A stretch of 22,500 nucleotides of DNA from Monoplex corrugatus (GCA_030674185.1 JAPXFY010000030.1:37703036-37725535), one strand, 5' to 3'; shown: positions 1 through 9,540, counted from the stretch's first letter. Program-made: numbers and translations. Notes: generated from the letters alone by a model not told the origin.

Positions 1-275
1 TGTGTGTATGTGTGTGTATGTGTATATGTGTGTATGTGTGTGTGTATGTGTGTATGTGTGTGTGTGTATGTGTGTATGTGTGTATGTGTGTATGTATGTG
101 TGTATGTGTGTGTATGTGTGTGTATGTGTGTATATGTGTGTATGTGTGTATGTGTGTATGTATGTGTGTATGTGTGTGCATGTGTGTATGTATGTGTGTA
201 TGTGTGTATGTGTGTGTATGTATGTGTGTATGTGTGTATGTATGTGTGTATGTGTGTGCATGTGTGCGTGAACGT
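1..275. repeat. TG/TA-rich microsatellite (TGTGTATG-type)
   Basis: Nearly pure alternation of TGTG, TGTA and rare TGCA blocks with no regular longer period. It runs into the window edge, so the true length is unknown. It lies in what is probably the intron before the fibrinogen-related exon. The Cys/Val/Met-rich open frames across it are a by-product of the dinucleotide repeat and are not genes. Confidence 0.95.
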
Positions 276-342
276 GCATTGTTTGTTCTATTTACGTAAA
301 GTGAAACGAGCATGCTTTTGACATTGACTGCGCATTTCTCGA

Positions 343-533
343 GTGAAATTATTATCATTATTGTTGCTGCTGTTGTTGTTGTTCTTTTTCTTGTTATTAT
401 TTTATTATTATCATCATCGTCATCATCATCATTATCATCATCAGCATCATCATCATCATCATCATCGTAATAGTAATTCCTCTTCTTCTTATTGTTATTA
501 TTATTATGTTGTTGTTGTTGTTGTTGTTGTTTG
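343..533. repeat. Mixed triplet repeats: ATT/GTT, CAT and GTT runs
   Basis: A patchwork of trinucleotide runs: ATT/GTT/TTG at about 345-410, a CAT/TCA run at about 411-465, CTT/ATT at 480-505, then an almost pure GTT run at about 505-532. The GTT run ends about 30 bases before the splice acceptor at 561-562, so the block occupies the 3' end of the intron. Confidence 0.9.
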
Positions 534-546
534 ACTTAACGTGTGT

Positions 547-562
547 GTTTCTTTCATTGCAG
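547..562 (+). promoter_or_regulatory. Splice acceptor (3' splice site) of the fibrinogen-related exon
   Basis: The sequence tttctttcattgcag is a classic pyrimidine tract followed by CAG. The open frame downstream becomes recognisable fibrinogen-domain sequence exactly after this AG. Upstream, the frame is low-complexity intron. The first two exon bases (563-564) complete a split codon, which implies a phase-1 intron. Confidence 0.85.
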
Positions 563-813
563 ACGACAGTCTCTCGTTTCACAGTGGCAATGAGTTCAGC
601 ACTCACGACAACGACAACGACACCTCTGAAAAGAAGAACTGCGCCATAAAGCTTCACGGAGCCTGGTGGTACAACCACTGCGCTGCCACCAATCTGTTTG
701 GGCGCTACAGGAACAACACTGGCCAGGACGGCAAGGATGGGATCAGCTGGCGTTCTTTCCACGAGACCACCTACTCCCTCAAGTTTGCCCAGATGAAGAT
801 TCGTCCTGTCTGA
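563..813 (+). CDS. Terminal exon of a fibrinogen-related-domain (FReD) protein, ficolin/tenascin-like
   Basis: The exon encodes about 83 residues, the C-terminal third of a fibrinogen C-terminal globular domain, and ends at TGA 811-813. Visible landmarks in order are: DDSLSFHSG; the acidic calcium-site stretch DNDND; a cysteine followed by GAWWYNHC, whose two cysteines form the conserved C-terminal disulfide and which contains the WWYN core; NLFGRY; DGISWRSF; and the closing FAQMKIRPV. Ficolins, tachylectins, tenascins and snail FREPs end this way, and such domains bind acetylated sugars or act as secreted recognition lectins. NNT in the stretch after NLFGRY is a possible N-glycosylation site. 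The N-terminal part of the domain, any signal peptide and any partner domain lie on exons left of the window, so the exact family member cannot be named. No break or frameshift is seen. The start is set by the splice acceptor, not by a start codon. Confidence 0.9.
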
Positions 814-829
814 AATGTTCCTGTTCCTT

Positions 830-835
830 AATAAA
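830..835 (+). promoter_or_regulatory. Polyadenylation signal AATAAA of the FReD gene
   Basis: AATAAA begins 17 bases after the stop codon, giving an unusually short 3' UTR if used. No other clean AATAAA was noted in the next few hundred bases, before the minisatellite begins. Confidence 0.6.
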
Positions 836-1040
836 AGTGATGGTCACTTTAAACCCAGCCAGTTGCTGGCGGGTAGTTGCTGTCAGTCAGACGCAGCACC
901 CATGTTTCTGTCCAACACTGCCTGCCAATTTTAGTCAGATTTGAGGACTTGGCACTCTTGAGCGAGAGAAGAGGTTTTTTTCTTTCATGTTTGAGACTTT
1001 TCTTTCGTGTGCTGAGTTAATTTTCTATGTGGACAGAGTC
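836..1040. other. Downstream flank of the FReD gene, no further gene seen
   Basis: T-rich unique sequence that could be an extended 3' UTR. The short open frames here lack domain signatures. Toward 1040 it blends into degenerate copies of the 22-bp repeat. Confidence 0.5.
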
Positions 1041-2260
1041 TGTTTTTTTATATATTATTTTTGTATGTAGATTGAGGCTTAAGAGGACTGAAACTGTTGT
1101 TGTTTTTTTTTATAGAGACTGAGGCTAAGATTTGTAATAGGAATGGAGGTTAAATTCTTTTATAGGGTCTAAGGTTAATTTTCTGTAGATGGTCTAATGC
1201 TAATAATTATAGGGTCGGAGACAAAGTATTTTTGTAGGGACTGAGGATATTTTTTATAGGGACTGGCGATAATTTTCATATAGACTGGGTTTGAGTATAA
1301 CTTTTATAGGCACTGATGATAATTTTCATAGGGATTTAACATAATATTTATAGGGACTGAACTTAATTTTGTATAGGGACTGAGGATAATGTCAATAGGG
1401 ATTTAAGATAATATTTATAGGACCCGGAGATAATTTTGTATAGGGACTGAGGATAATGTTTGTAGGGACTGAAGGTAATTGTTTGTAGGGACTGAGGATA
1501 ATGTTTGTAGGGACTGAGGATAATGTTTGTAGGGACTGAGGATAATTTTTGTAGGGACTGAGGACATTTTTTTTTATTGGGACTGAGGATAATTTTTGTA
1601 GGGATTGAAGATAATTTTTGTAGGTACTGAGGATAATTTTTATAGGGACTGAGGGTCACTTGATAGAAACGAGGATAATTTTATAGGGACTGAGGATAAC
1701 ATTTTATTGGGACTGAGAATGATTTTATAGGGACTGAGGATAACTTTTTATAGGACTGAGAATATTGTATAGCGACGAGGATAACTTTTTACAGGAACGA
1801 GAATAATTGTATAGCGACGGAGGATAACTTTTTATTGGGACTGAAAATGATTTTATAGGGACTGAGGATAACATTTTATTAGGACTGAGAATACTTTTCA
1901 TAGGTATTGAGGAGGATACTTTTTATAGGGATTGATAATTGTTTTTAAAAGAGTAGTTTTTAAGCAGCTGAGTACAATTTTCATAGGAAATGAGGATATT
2001 CTTTTAGGGATTGAGGATAATTTTGACAGGAACTGAAGATAATTTTTGTATTAGGATTGAAGATAATTTTCATAAAAATTGAGGATAACATTTATGGGAA
2101 TGGGAATAATTTTCATAGGGCTGAGGATAACTTTTTTTTAATCGGGAATGAAGATACTGTTTTTATAGGGGTGAAGATAATTTGCATAGGGACTGAGGTC
2201 TTTTTTTTTATATTGGGACTGGGGCTGAATATTTCTATAGGGACTGAGGACAGATTTTAT
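1040..2260. repeat. Degenerate 22-bp minisatellite (GGGACTGAGGATAATTTT-type)
   Basis: Dozens of diverged copies of a unit resembling TAGGGACTGAGGATAATTTT, with frequent 1-4-bp indels and T-run expansions. Spacing between TAGGGACTGAGG motifs is mostly 20-27 bases. Divergence is highest at the left and falls toward the regular 66-bp array on the right. The minus-strand open frames rich in Ser-Pro-Tyr-Lys are repeat artefacts. Confidence 0.9.
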
Positions 2261-3000
2261 AGGGACTGAGAATAATTTGTGTAGGAACTGAGGATAATCT
2301 TTATATGGACTGAGCATAATTTTCATAGGGACTGAGAATAATTTGTGTAGGAACTGAGGATAATCTTTATATGGACTGAGCATAATTTTCATAGGGACTG
2401 AGAATAATTTGTGTAGGAATGAGGATAATCTTTATATGGACTGAGCATAATTTTCATAGGGACTGAGAATAATTTGTGTAGGAACTGAGGATAATCTTTA
2501 TATGGACTGAGCATAATTTTATAGGGACTTGAGGATAATTTGTGTAGGAACTGAAGATAATCTTTATATGGACTGAGCATACTTTTCATAGGGACTGAGG
2601 ATAATTTGTGTAGGAACTGAGGATAATCTTTATATGGACTAGCATAACTTTTCATAGGGACTGAGGATAATTTGTGTAGGAACTGAAGATAATCTTTATA
2701 TGGACTGGGGCATACTTTTCATAGGGACTGAGGATAATTTGTGTAGGAAGTGAGGATAATCTTTATATGGACAGCATAATTTTCATAGGGATTGAGGATA
2801 ATTTGTGTAGGAATTGAGGATAATCTTTATATGGACTGAGGATATTTTCATAGGGACTTAGATAATTTGTGTAGGAACTGAGGATAATCTTTATATGGAC
2901 AGCATAACTTTTCATAGGGATGAGGATAATTTATGTAGGAACTGAGGATAATCTTTATATGGACAGCATAATTTTCATAGGGACTGAGGATAATTTTATA
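2260..3000. repeat. 66-bp higher-order minisatellite built of three 22-bp subunits
   Basis: The motif GTAGGAACTGAGGATAATC recurs at 2281 and 2347, and a copy that has lost one base follows at 2413: exact 66-base steps. Each step contains three variants of the 22-bp unit, recognisable by ATTTGTGTAGGAACTG, CTTTATATGGACTGAG and TTTTCATAGGGACTG. About 11 copies are present, with small deletions in later ones. It is the homogenised part of the 22-bp family to its left. Confidence 0.9.
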
Positions 3001-3723
3001 GAACTGATGGTATTTTATATGAATAACTGAGGCTATATTTTATAGATGACTAAGTTCTATCATCGGTCATGTGTACTTTCATATGGCTGAGGATAGTTGG
3101 CGATCATGGCCCGCCATACCAATATATCTTTTGTAGTTGCAAGTACATCTTCTGCCCTTTCTGTTCTCACTCACAATGCAAAACTGTCCAACATTTTTGC
3201 CTCAGTTTACCGGTCTTTTTTCCTTTCTAGTTTTCTTGTATGAATTATACTGAAATTACACAAACATACAAGTTGATCAATGTTTCAGACATTCAATAAC
3301 CCTCCAGATATATACGTTTGCAGTGTCAGCATATTTTAAGTTACACTGAAGTTGTATAAAATATACTTTATAAAATATACTTGTCTTAAAACAGGCTAAC
3401 GAAGAAGTTATGTTTCAAACCAAGATACAAATTCTGTCCTGTTTAAATCCTGTACCTTAACATTATTTTTACAATGAAGTAACAAATGAATCCTACGATA
3501 AAAACGAATCATCAAGTTCAGTATCACGTTCATTCTTGAATATTCATACCTCCCTTTATATGCCACCTCTCGTCATTTTAACGAGGGAATAACTTGTTGT
3601 TTTCATTATTTAAAACTTCATTGAAAACAATATGAAACTTATGTGACGACATTGTTCTACATGAAGCATATGTCATTGAATCTCAGAGTGCCTGGATATA
3701 AAGAGATGTGGTTTCTCTTTTCA
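3001..3723. other. AT-rich unique sequence, no gene or repeat recognised
   Basis: The last decayed 22-bp units fade out by about 3090. After that there is AT-rich sequence with no coding signature, no simple repeat and no clear structure. Confidence 0.5.
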
Positions 3724-4283
3724 TAATTATCAATACCTGGTAATTATGTCTGTATTTATGCATCAACATCTTTCAAGTATAATAAACAATTATCAACACC
3801 TGGTAATTATGTCTGTATTTATGCATCAACATCTTTCAAGTATAATAAACAATTATCAACACTGGTAATTATGTCTGTATTTATGTATCAACATCTTTCA
3901 AGTATAATAAACAATTATCAACACCTGGTAATTATGTCTGTATTTATGTATCAACATCTTTCAAGTATAATAAACAATTATCAGTACCTGGTAATTATGT
4001 CTGTATTTATGTATCAACATCTTTCAAGTATAATAAACAATTATCAACACCAGGTGATTATGTCTGTATTTATGTATCAACATCTTTCAAGTATAATAAA
4101 CAATTATCAACACCTGGTAATTATGTCTGTATTTATGTATCAACATCTTTCAAGTATAATAAACAATTATCAACACCTGGCAATTATGTCTGTATTTATG
4201 TATCAACATCTTTCAAGTATAATAAACAATTATCAACACCAGGTGATTATGTCTGTATTTATGTATCAACATCTTTCAAGTGT
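3724..4283. repeat. 63-bp minisatellite, about 9 copies
   Basis: CTGGTAATTATGTCTG recurs at 3737, 3800, 3862 (a copy short by one base) and 3925, so the period is 63 with one 62-base copy. Variants are few (tatgCatc/tatgTatc, acctggtaat/accaggtgat). Because 63 is divisible by three, one frame stays open for 144 codons. No feature suggests it is coding. The array ends near the tttcaagtgtaac variant at about 4280. Confidence 0.95.
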
Positions 4284-4770
4284 AACATCTTTATTTTTTC
4301 ATTGAATCTGTTGAGACAAAATTCAGCTGGTTTATTTGTGGTTCACACTACGCAAAAAGAACTTAAATAGGTTGATGCTGCCTTTGATGTTTCCTCTTCT
4401 TTTGCTGATCCTCAAACTACTCTCTTTCACCCTTTCCACTATTAACCCTGTCCCCACCCTTGATGTCACTTTCTTTTTCATTCTCAACTCTAGCTTTTCA
4501 TTTGTCAAGCATATGATAACCTCACCAACACAGAGAAGACAAAACAAGGTAAAAGTTAAGAAAGACTAATTCGCCCTATTTACTTTTCAATACAGGTGTG
4601 TATGGAAGAACATAACGGTTAAACAAATATTCAGTGATGTTTACGGAGAGTTTTCCACCAGTTATATGGATACGTCAGAGACATGGTGTCAACGTCGGAA
4701 ATATGTTATTTGAAAAGGCATATCATAATGGACTTGATGATGATGATGATACAGTCACATGCGTATGCTT
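4284..4770. other. Unique sequence between minisatellite and pyrimidine tract
   Basis: No domain, splice pair or repeat could be recognised. The two opposite-strand open frames around 4332-4569 are of ordinary chance length and composition. Confidence 0.4.
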
Positions 4771-5000
4771 TGTCCTTTTTTTTTTTTTTGTCTTCTTTTC
4801 TCTCTTATCTTTCCCTCTGTGTGTGTCTTTCTCTCTGTCTCCATCTCTGTCTGTCTGTCTGTCAGTCTATCTGTCTGTCTCTCTCTTGTTTTTTTTGTTT
4901 TTTTGGTCCATCTGGGTTTTTTTTCTCTTTATTCTTCAATGTTTTTGCTTTCTATTCTTCTATCCCTTTTCCTTTTTCTTCGTCTTTCTCGTATTTATGG
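4771..5000. repeat. Pyrimidine-rich low-complexity tract with CTGT runs
   Basis: Almost all T and C on the + strand, including T15-like runs and a (CTGT)n block at about 4848-4880. The Phe/Leu/Ser/Cys-rich open frame across it (about 4634-5299) is explained by composition. Confidence 0.8.
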
Positions 5001-5104
5001 ATGTGTTTGTTTTGAAACACACATGGTTTGTTGAAGTGAAACGTCAGAAATATCTTTGTATTGCCAGGCAGGCATGGGTTTCTTTGCACTTTCTGCCTTT
5101 GGAA

Positions 5105-5288
5105 GGAATCAGAAATAGCACGAAAGGAGAAACGAACGCGTTTTTAATACAACAGGACAAGACAGTATCTGGTGTTTGTTTGTTTGTAATGTTACGCTTG
5201 ACAAAGGCCAGTTGGCCAAACATTTGCGCCTGTCTTGTCTTGTATCAAATACGCGTTCGTATTCTTCTTTCGTGTTTTTTCTTGTTCC
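5105..5288. repeat. Long imperfect inverted repeat with internal GGCC hairpin
   Basis: The left arm (about 5105-5165) contains CACGAAAGGAGAA, ACGAACGCGT and ACAAGACAG in order. The right arm (about 5230-5288) contains their reverse complements, CTGTCTTGTC, ACGCGTTCGT and TTCTTCTTTCGTG, in mirrored order. The arms are near 60 bases with a few mismatches and a small bulge. The 64-base interior carries a perfect 5-base-pair hairpin, GGCCAGTTGGCC, at 5206-5217. This could be a foldback or MITE-like relic, or a terminal piece of a Penelope-like element. The class is not determined. Confidence 0.65.
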
Positions 5289-5432
5289 TGTTTACTTGAA
5301 CGCGGGCAGTCACACTTGTTTTAGATTTGGAAGGAATGCTTACACGATTTACCTTGCCTTCCAACGGAGACTGCACGATTTATGCTCACACTCTCTTAAG
5401 ACAAGTGATGTTATTTCATATTATTCAGAGGA

Positions 5433-5477
<45 letters not shown>

Positions 5478-5569
5478 TGTGTGTGTGTGTGTGTGCGTGC
5501 GTGCGTGAGTGTATGTTTGCGTGCGTGCGTGCGTGTGTGCGTGCGTGTGTGTGCGTGTGTGTGTGTGTA

Positions 5570-5601
<32 letters not shown>

Positions 5602-5617
5602 TGTGTGTATGTGTGTG
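5433..5617. repeat. TG/GTGC microsatellite
   Basis: (TG)n with GCGTGCGTGC interruptions in the centre and occasional TGTATG toward the right. Open frames on both strands here are repeat artefacts. Confidence 0.95.
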
Positions 5618-5740
5618 AATATGTTATCACTTTTATGACAGTCTACTAATGGCCTCAAACTTAAGCGAAAGTTATCACACACATTTCCTCACTCCGCTAT
5701 TCGCAACACAAGTACACACAGACGGTCTATTTTCTTAATA

Positions 5741-6351
5741 AAGCAGACAGCTTTCGGTATTGTAACTGTACAAAAGGGATCCATCATATCAAATCCCTCT
5801 ATACAGCACACCATAAAGCAGACAGGTGTCAGTATTGTAACTGTATAAAAGGGATCCATCATATCAAATCCCTCTATACAACACACCTTAAAGCAGACAG
5901 CTTTCGGTATTGTAACTGTACAAAAGGGATCCATCATATCAAATCCCTCTATACAACACACCTTAAAGCAGACAGGTGTCAGTATTGTAACTGTATAAAA
6001 GGGATCCATCATATCAAATCCCTCTATACAGCACACCATAAAGCAGACAGGTGTCAGTATTGTAACTGTATAAAAGGGATCCATCATATCAAATCCCTCT
6101 ATACAGCACACCATAAAGCAGACAGGTGTCAGTATTGTAACTGTATAAAAGGGATCCATCATATCAAATCCCTCTATACAGCACACCATAAAGCAGACAG
6201 GTGTCAGTATTGTAACTGTATAAAAGGGATCCATCATATCAAATCCCTCTATACAGCACACCATAAAGCAGACAGGTGTCAGTATTGTAACTGTATAAAA
6301 GGGATCCATCATATCAAATCCCTCTATACAACACACCATGAAGCAGACAGG
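5741..6351. repeat. 75-bp satellite array, left part (about 8 copies)
   Basis: Each copy contains GGGATCCATCATATCAAATC, hence a BamHI site (GGATCC) per unit, and steps are exactly 75 bases (5776, 5851 and so on). The first and third units carry AGCTTTCGGTATTG where the others have AGGTGTCAGTATTG, giving a short dimeric pattern at the left edge. The last unit ends in the CATGAAGC variant and is cut by LINE A after ACAGG at 6347-6351. It is the same family and in the same phase as the array at 9541. Confidence 0.97.
6347..6351. repeat. Left copy of LINE A target-site duplication (ACAGG)
   Basis: ACAGG at 6347-6351 recurs at 9541-9545 right after the LINE tail. Removing the element and one ACAGG restores an uninterrupted satellite unit (AGACAGG followed by TGTCAG). 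Five bases is short for target-primed integration, so microhomology at a truncation junction is the alternative. Confidence 0.7.
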
Positions 6352-7230
6352 ATCAACGCCCAACCAAATCAACGCACCAGGAAGCGAGGAAAACGAGCCG
6401 GTGCACTGGTCCGACTTCGCCGACGTGCCAACCGCCCTCCTCTTCCATCCATACTACTCTCCAATGTGCGCTCATTAAAAAACAAGAGTGACGAACTGAG
6501 TGCGCTTATCCAAACAAAGCGCGACTTTCAAGACTGTTGTGTGTTGTGTTTCACTGAAACCTGGCTTGATTCTACTATCCCCAACAGCGCAATCCAACCG
6601 CCAGGTTTTATAACTTACCGCACGGACAGATCATGCGAACTGACGGGGAAAACAAAGGGGGGAGGTGTATGTGTCATGATTAATGATCGCTGGTGCAGGG
6701 ACACAGACATTATTTCATCTTTCTGTTCCCCTGATTTAGAATTGCTCGTTGTACGCTGTAGACCTTTTTATTCACCCCGAGAATTTTCATCCATCATCAT
6801 TGCTGCGGTATACATCCACCCACAGGCCCATGCTGATACTGCGATTTCTCAGCTTGCTGACCATATTTCGGCAGCCGAAAACAGCAACCCCGACAGTATT
6901 GTCATAGCTCTTGGAGATTTTAACCACACCAGCCTTAGGTCAGTTTTGCCCAAATTCCACCAGCACGTGACGTGTACCACCCGCGAAAACAAAACCCTAG
7001 ATCACTGCTATACAACAATGGCAGGCGCCTATCGTTCTATCACTCGTGCGCCGCTGGGTCGCTCTGACCATGCCATTGTCTTTCTTGTCCCGTTGTATAG
7101 ACAGCGTGTTAAGTCCATCAAGCCGCAAAAGAAAGAGGTCAGAAAATGGGACGAACAGTCAGTGATGTCACTTCAAGGGTGTCTTGCGTTACGGACTGGG
7201 CCGTGTTTAAAAACGCCGCGGCTGATTTAG
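6352..7230 (+). pseudogene. LINE A endonuclease domain (exonuclease-endonuclease-phosphatase fold), truncated and frameshifted
   Basis: The frame is open from the element edge to a stop at 7228-7230. It begins with a basic stretch (RTRKRGKRAG) and then shows endonuclease motifs in order: SNVRSLKNK; FTETWLD with the catalytic Glu (about 6549-6570); GGGVCVMI; VYIHP; LGDFNH with the Asp/Asn pair (about 6910-6926); LDHCY; and GRSDHA, the C-terminal Ser-Asp-His (about 7056-7073). All catalytic motifs look intact. This domain nicks target DNA to prime reverse transcription. The last ~15 codons are out of family style: after SLQGCL the expected continuation (CVTDWAVF) is found in the next frame, so a 1-base loss (or 2-base gain) around 7170-7195 separates it from the RT. 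The frame also runs open into the satellite upstream, which is accidental. Confidence 0.88.
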
Positions 7231-9098
7231 ACCAGTACACAGATACTGTCACATCGTACGTTCAGTTCTGTGAGCAAATGTGTATACCGTCGAAAACGGT
7301 AACGGTTTTTGGAAACAGCAAACCTTGGTTCAACAGTAACATCCAAGTTAAGTTGAACACAAAAAACGAAGAATATATGATCTATTCAAGAAACCTGAAT
7401 GCAGCAAAGGAAAACAACTCAGAACAAAAAGTTGATAAAAAGAAACTAAATCAAGCAAAATACGATCTAGAAAAAGAAATCAGACAAGCTAAATCTAAAT
7501 TCCGTTTGAAAATAGAACAGCAGTTTTCCTCCAACGACCCTGGGGCTGTGTGGAAAGGTCTCCAAGCTATTACTGAATACAAGAGCAAAGCAAAGCTTGA
7601 TAACAACGACCCAGCACTCCCTGATCAGCTGAATGATTTTTATGCTAGGTTTGATCGGCTGAACACGACCCCTGTGCCCCAGTTGGACACCCTTGAGATC
7701 TGCTCCCCGCCTTTTGTGGTCCGGGAAGCAGATGTCAGGAGTCTGTTCAAACACCAGAATGCCAAAAAAGCTTGTGGTCCCGATAATGTGTCATCCTCTG
7801 TTCTCAAAAACTGTGCTGACGAACTTGCTCCCGTTTTTTCTGATATTTTTAACAGCTCTCTCTCCCTATGTCAAATTCCATCCTGCTTCAAATCGTCAAT
7901 CATTGTTCCTGTTCCCAAAAAGGCAAAAATCTCTTCATTGAGTGACTATAGACCTGTTGCACTAACTTCTGTGGCAATGAAAGTTTTTGAACGTTTCGTC
8001 CTACGCTACCTGAAAACTGTGACAGACCCTCTAATGGACCCCTTTCGGTTCGCCTATAGAGCTAACAGATCTGTCGAAGATGCTGTGTCACTGGCCCTTC
8101 ATTCTGTTCTAGAGCATCTTGAAAACCCAAATACCTATGCTCGTATTCTTTTCGTTGATTTTAGTTCTGCGTTTAATACTATTGTTCCCGCAAAATTGAT
8201 AGCCAAGCTGACAGACTTAAATGTTGATGTTAGTGTGTGTCGCTGGATTTCTAATTTCCTGACCAACAGGCCCCAGGCAGTGAGAGTAGGAAACAAAATG
8301 TCAAAAGAACTTATCTTGAATACAGGTGCCCCTCAAGGATGTGTGTTATCTCTCTTGCTATTTACATTGTTTACCAATGACTTCCGTTCTAACTGCTCAT
8401 CTGTGACTGTAGTCAAATTCTCTGATGACACCACTATGGAAGGTCTTATATCAAACAGTGATGAGACAATGTACAGGAAAGAGGTTGCGAACATGGTTGA
8501 CTGGTGTGCTGCAAACAACTTAGAACTTAATGTATCTAAAACTAAAGAAATGATAATCGACTTCCGCAAAAACAAACCAGTACTCCCCCCATTGTCAGTG
8601 AAAGGCCAAACAGTTGAACAGGTTAAATCATTCAAATTTCTCGGCCTGCACATCTCTAACAAGGTCACTTGGGATGTAAATACATCAGAAATCTGCAAGA
8701 AAGCGCATCAGAGACTGTATTTCCTACGTCAACTTAAAAAGCTTAGATTAACCACGCCAATAATGACACAGTTTTATCGCTCTGTCATTGAGAGTGTACT
8801 CACATTCTCAAATACTGTCTGGTATGGGAGTGCGTCCAGTAACAACAAGAAAAGACTCAACAGGGTTGTAAAGACCGCCTCCAAAATTGCAGGATGTGAG
8901 CTCCCATCTATCGACAATATCTTTCGGGAGCGTGTGACACGCAAAGCAAGGTCTATTGTATCTGATAAACTGCACCCAGCCAACCCTCTGTTCCAACTTC
9001 TTCCTTCCGGCAAAAGATTCCGCAGTATTAAGTGTAAATCCAACCGATTGAAGCACAGCTTTTTCCCCACTGCTGTAAAGATGCTGAATGATTTGTGA
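7146..9098 (+). CDS. LINE A reverse transcriptase
   Basis: A 650-codon uninterrupted frame ending in TGA 9096-9098. The first codons, before about 7180, are out-of-frame endonuclease sequence; family-like sequence starts at VTDWAVF. A Lys/Glu-rich linker precedes the RT core. Core landmarks are ACGPDNVSS, SDYRPVALTSV, FAYRANRSVEDA, FVDFSSAFN (motif A, about 8151-8177), GAPQGCVLS (motif B, about 8324-8351), KFSDDTT (catalytic Asp pair, about 8418-8429) and FKFLGLHIS, with a thumb-like C-terminal part ending LLPSGKRFRS and KHSFFPTAV. Motif B reads VLSLLLF where relatives usually have VLSPLLF, and the catalytic box is FSDD rather than FADD. The absence of stops over 1.95 kb suggests a fairly recent insertion. 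Translation as one protein with the endonuclease would need the frameshift bypassed. Confidence 0.92.
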   Translation: MGRTVSDVTSRVSCVTDWAVFKNAAADLDQYTDTVTSYVQFCEQMCIPSKTVTVFGNSKPWFNSNIQVKLNTKNEEYMIYSRNLNAAKENNSEQKVDKKKLNQAKYDLEKEIRQAKSKFRLKIEQQFSSNDPGAVWKGLQAITEYKSKAKLDNNDPALPDQLNDFYARFDRLNTTPVPQLDTLEICSPPFVVREADVRSLFKHQNAKKACGPDNVSSSVLKNCADELAPVFSDIFNSSLSLCQIPSCFKSSIIVPVPKKAKISSLSDYRPVALTSVAMKVFERFVLRYLKTVTDPLMDPFRFAYRANRSVEDAVSLALHSVLEHLENPNTYARILFVDFSSAFNTIVPAKLIAKLTDLNVDVSVCRWISNFLTNRPQAVRVGNKMSKELILNTGAPQGCVLSLLLFTLFTNDFRSNCSSVTVVKFSDDTTMEGLISNSDETMYRKEVANMVDWCAANNLELNVSKTKEMIIDFRKNKPVLPPLSVKGQTVEQVKSFKFLGLHISNKVTWDVNTSEICKKAHQRLYFLRQLKKLRLTTPIMTQFYRSVIESVLTFSNTVWYGSASSNNKKRLNRVVKTASKIAGCELPSIDNIFRERVTRKARSIVSDKLHPANPLFQLLPSGKRFRSIKCKSNRLKHSFFPTAVKMLNDL

Positions 9099-9510
9099 CA
9101 CTGTCTTCTTCATCCATTGCTCCTTTTATCTGACACCCCTGCTTCTGCTTTCTACTCTCTTCTTCCCCGGCCCCCCCTCCCCACCACCCTCCCCCCTCCT
9201 TAGTTATTCCCTCCTCCTTTCTGAGTGTAAGGGCTGCTCATCTGTTGATGTTTTCTGTCAAGTTATATTTATATCATACTAGCAAATTTCATGTCTTGTT
9301 TACAAGCATTATTATCTGTATGATTATATATTGTTTTTGATGCACGGGTGGGTGTGCACGCCCAGGCATGTGTGAGTACCTGAAGTGTTTTTGATCAAGT
9401 ATTTTTCATATTATGTATTGCTCATGTTGTCACATGTCTTGTATGCATGGCGGGAGTGTGTTACGCAAAACCAAATCAAATTCCTTTGTTAATTCATTGG
9501 TTAATAAATA
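9099..9510 (+). other. LINE A 3' untranslated region
   Basis: Pyrimidine-rich just after the stop (C-rich runs at about 9168-9200), then mixed sequence, and AATAAA at 9503-9508 immediately before the hexamer tail. No ORF of note. Confidence 0.8.
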
Positions 9511-9540
9511 GTCTGAGTCTGAGTCTGAGTCTGAGTCTGA
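9511..9540 (+). repeat. LINE A 3' tail, (GTCTGA)5
   Basis: Five perfect GTCTGA hexamers abut the satellite at 9541. Short tandem tails instead of poly(A) are usual in CR1/L2-type LINEs, so this marks the true 3' end of the element. Confidence 0.92.

Larger units (their letters stand above)
6352..9540 (+). mobile_element. LINE A: 5'-truncated non-LTR retrotransposon (CR1/L2/Rex-like), inserted in the 75-bp satellite
   Basis: A 3,189-base element with an apurinic-like endonuclease followed by a reverse transcriptase, a 3' UTR, an AATAAA at 9503-9508 and a hexamer tail (GTCTGA)5 at 9511-9540. The coding frame is open from the first base, with no ATG and no ORF1, as expected of 5' truncation during target-primed reverse transcription. 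One frameshift lies near 7170-7195, between endonuclease and RT. The RT style (FVDFSSAFN, GAPQGCVLS, FSDDT, then LLPSGKRFRS near the end) recalls the CR1/L2/Rex group of the jockey superfamily. The group name is from memory and needs a tree. Satellite units on both sides are in phase, so insertion came after array formation. Confidence 0.93.

Noticed and set aside
3871..4305. 144-codon repetitive frame over the 63-bp minisatellite
   Set aside because: The period is divisible by three, and a 62-base copy breaks the frame at the left. No signal for translation.
4634..5299. 221-codon frame with a long hydrophobic Phe/Leu-rich centre that could look like membrane segments
   Set aside because: The hydrophobicity comes from a T/C low-complexity tract. 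The frame has no domain and runs into the inverted repeat.
5689..6372. 227-codon minus-strand frame
   Set aside because: Antisense of the 75-bp satellite; same artefact as at 9501-10733.
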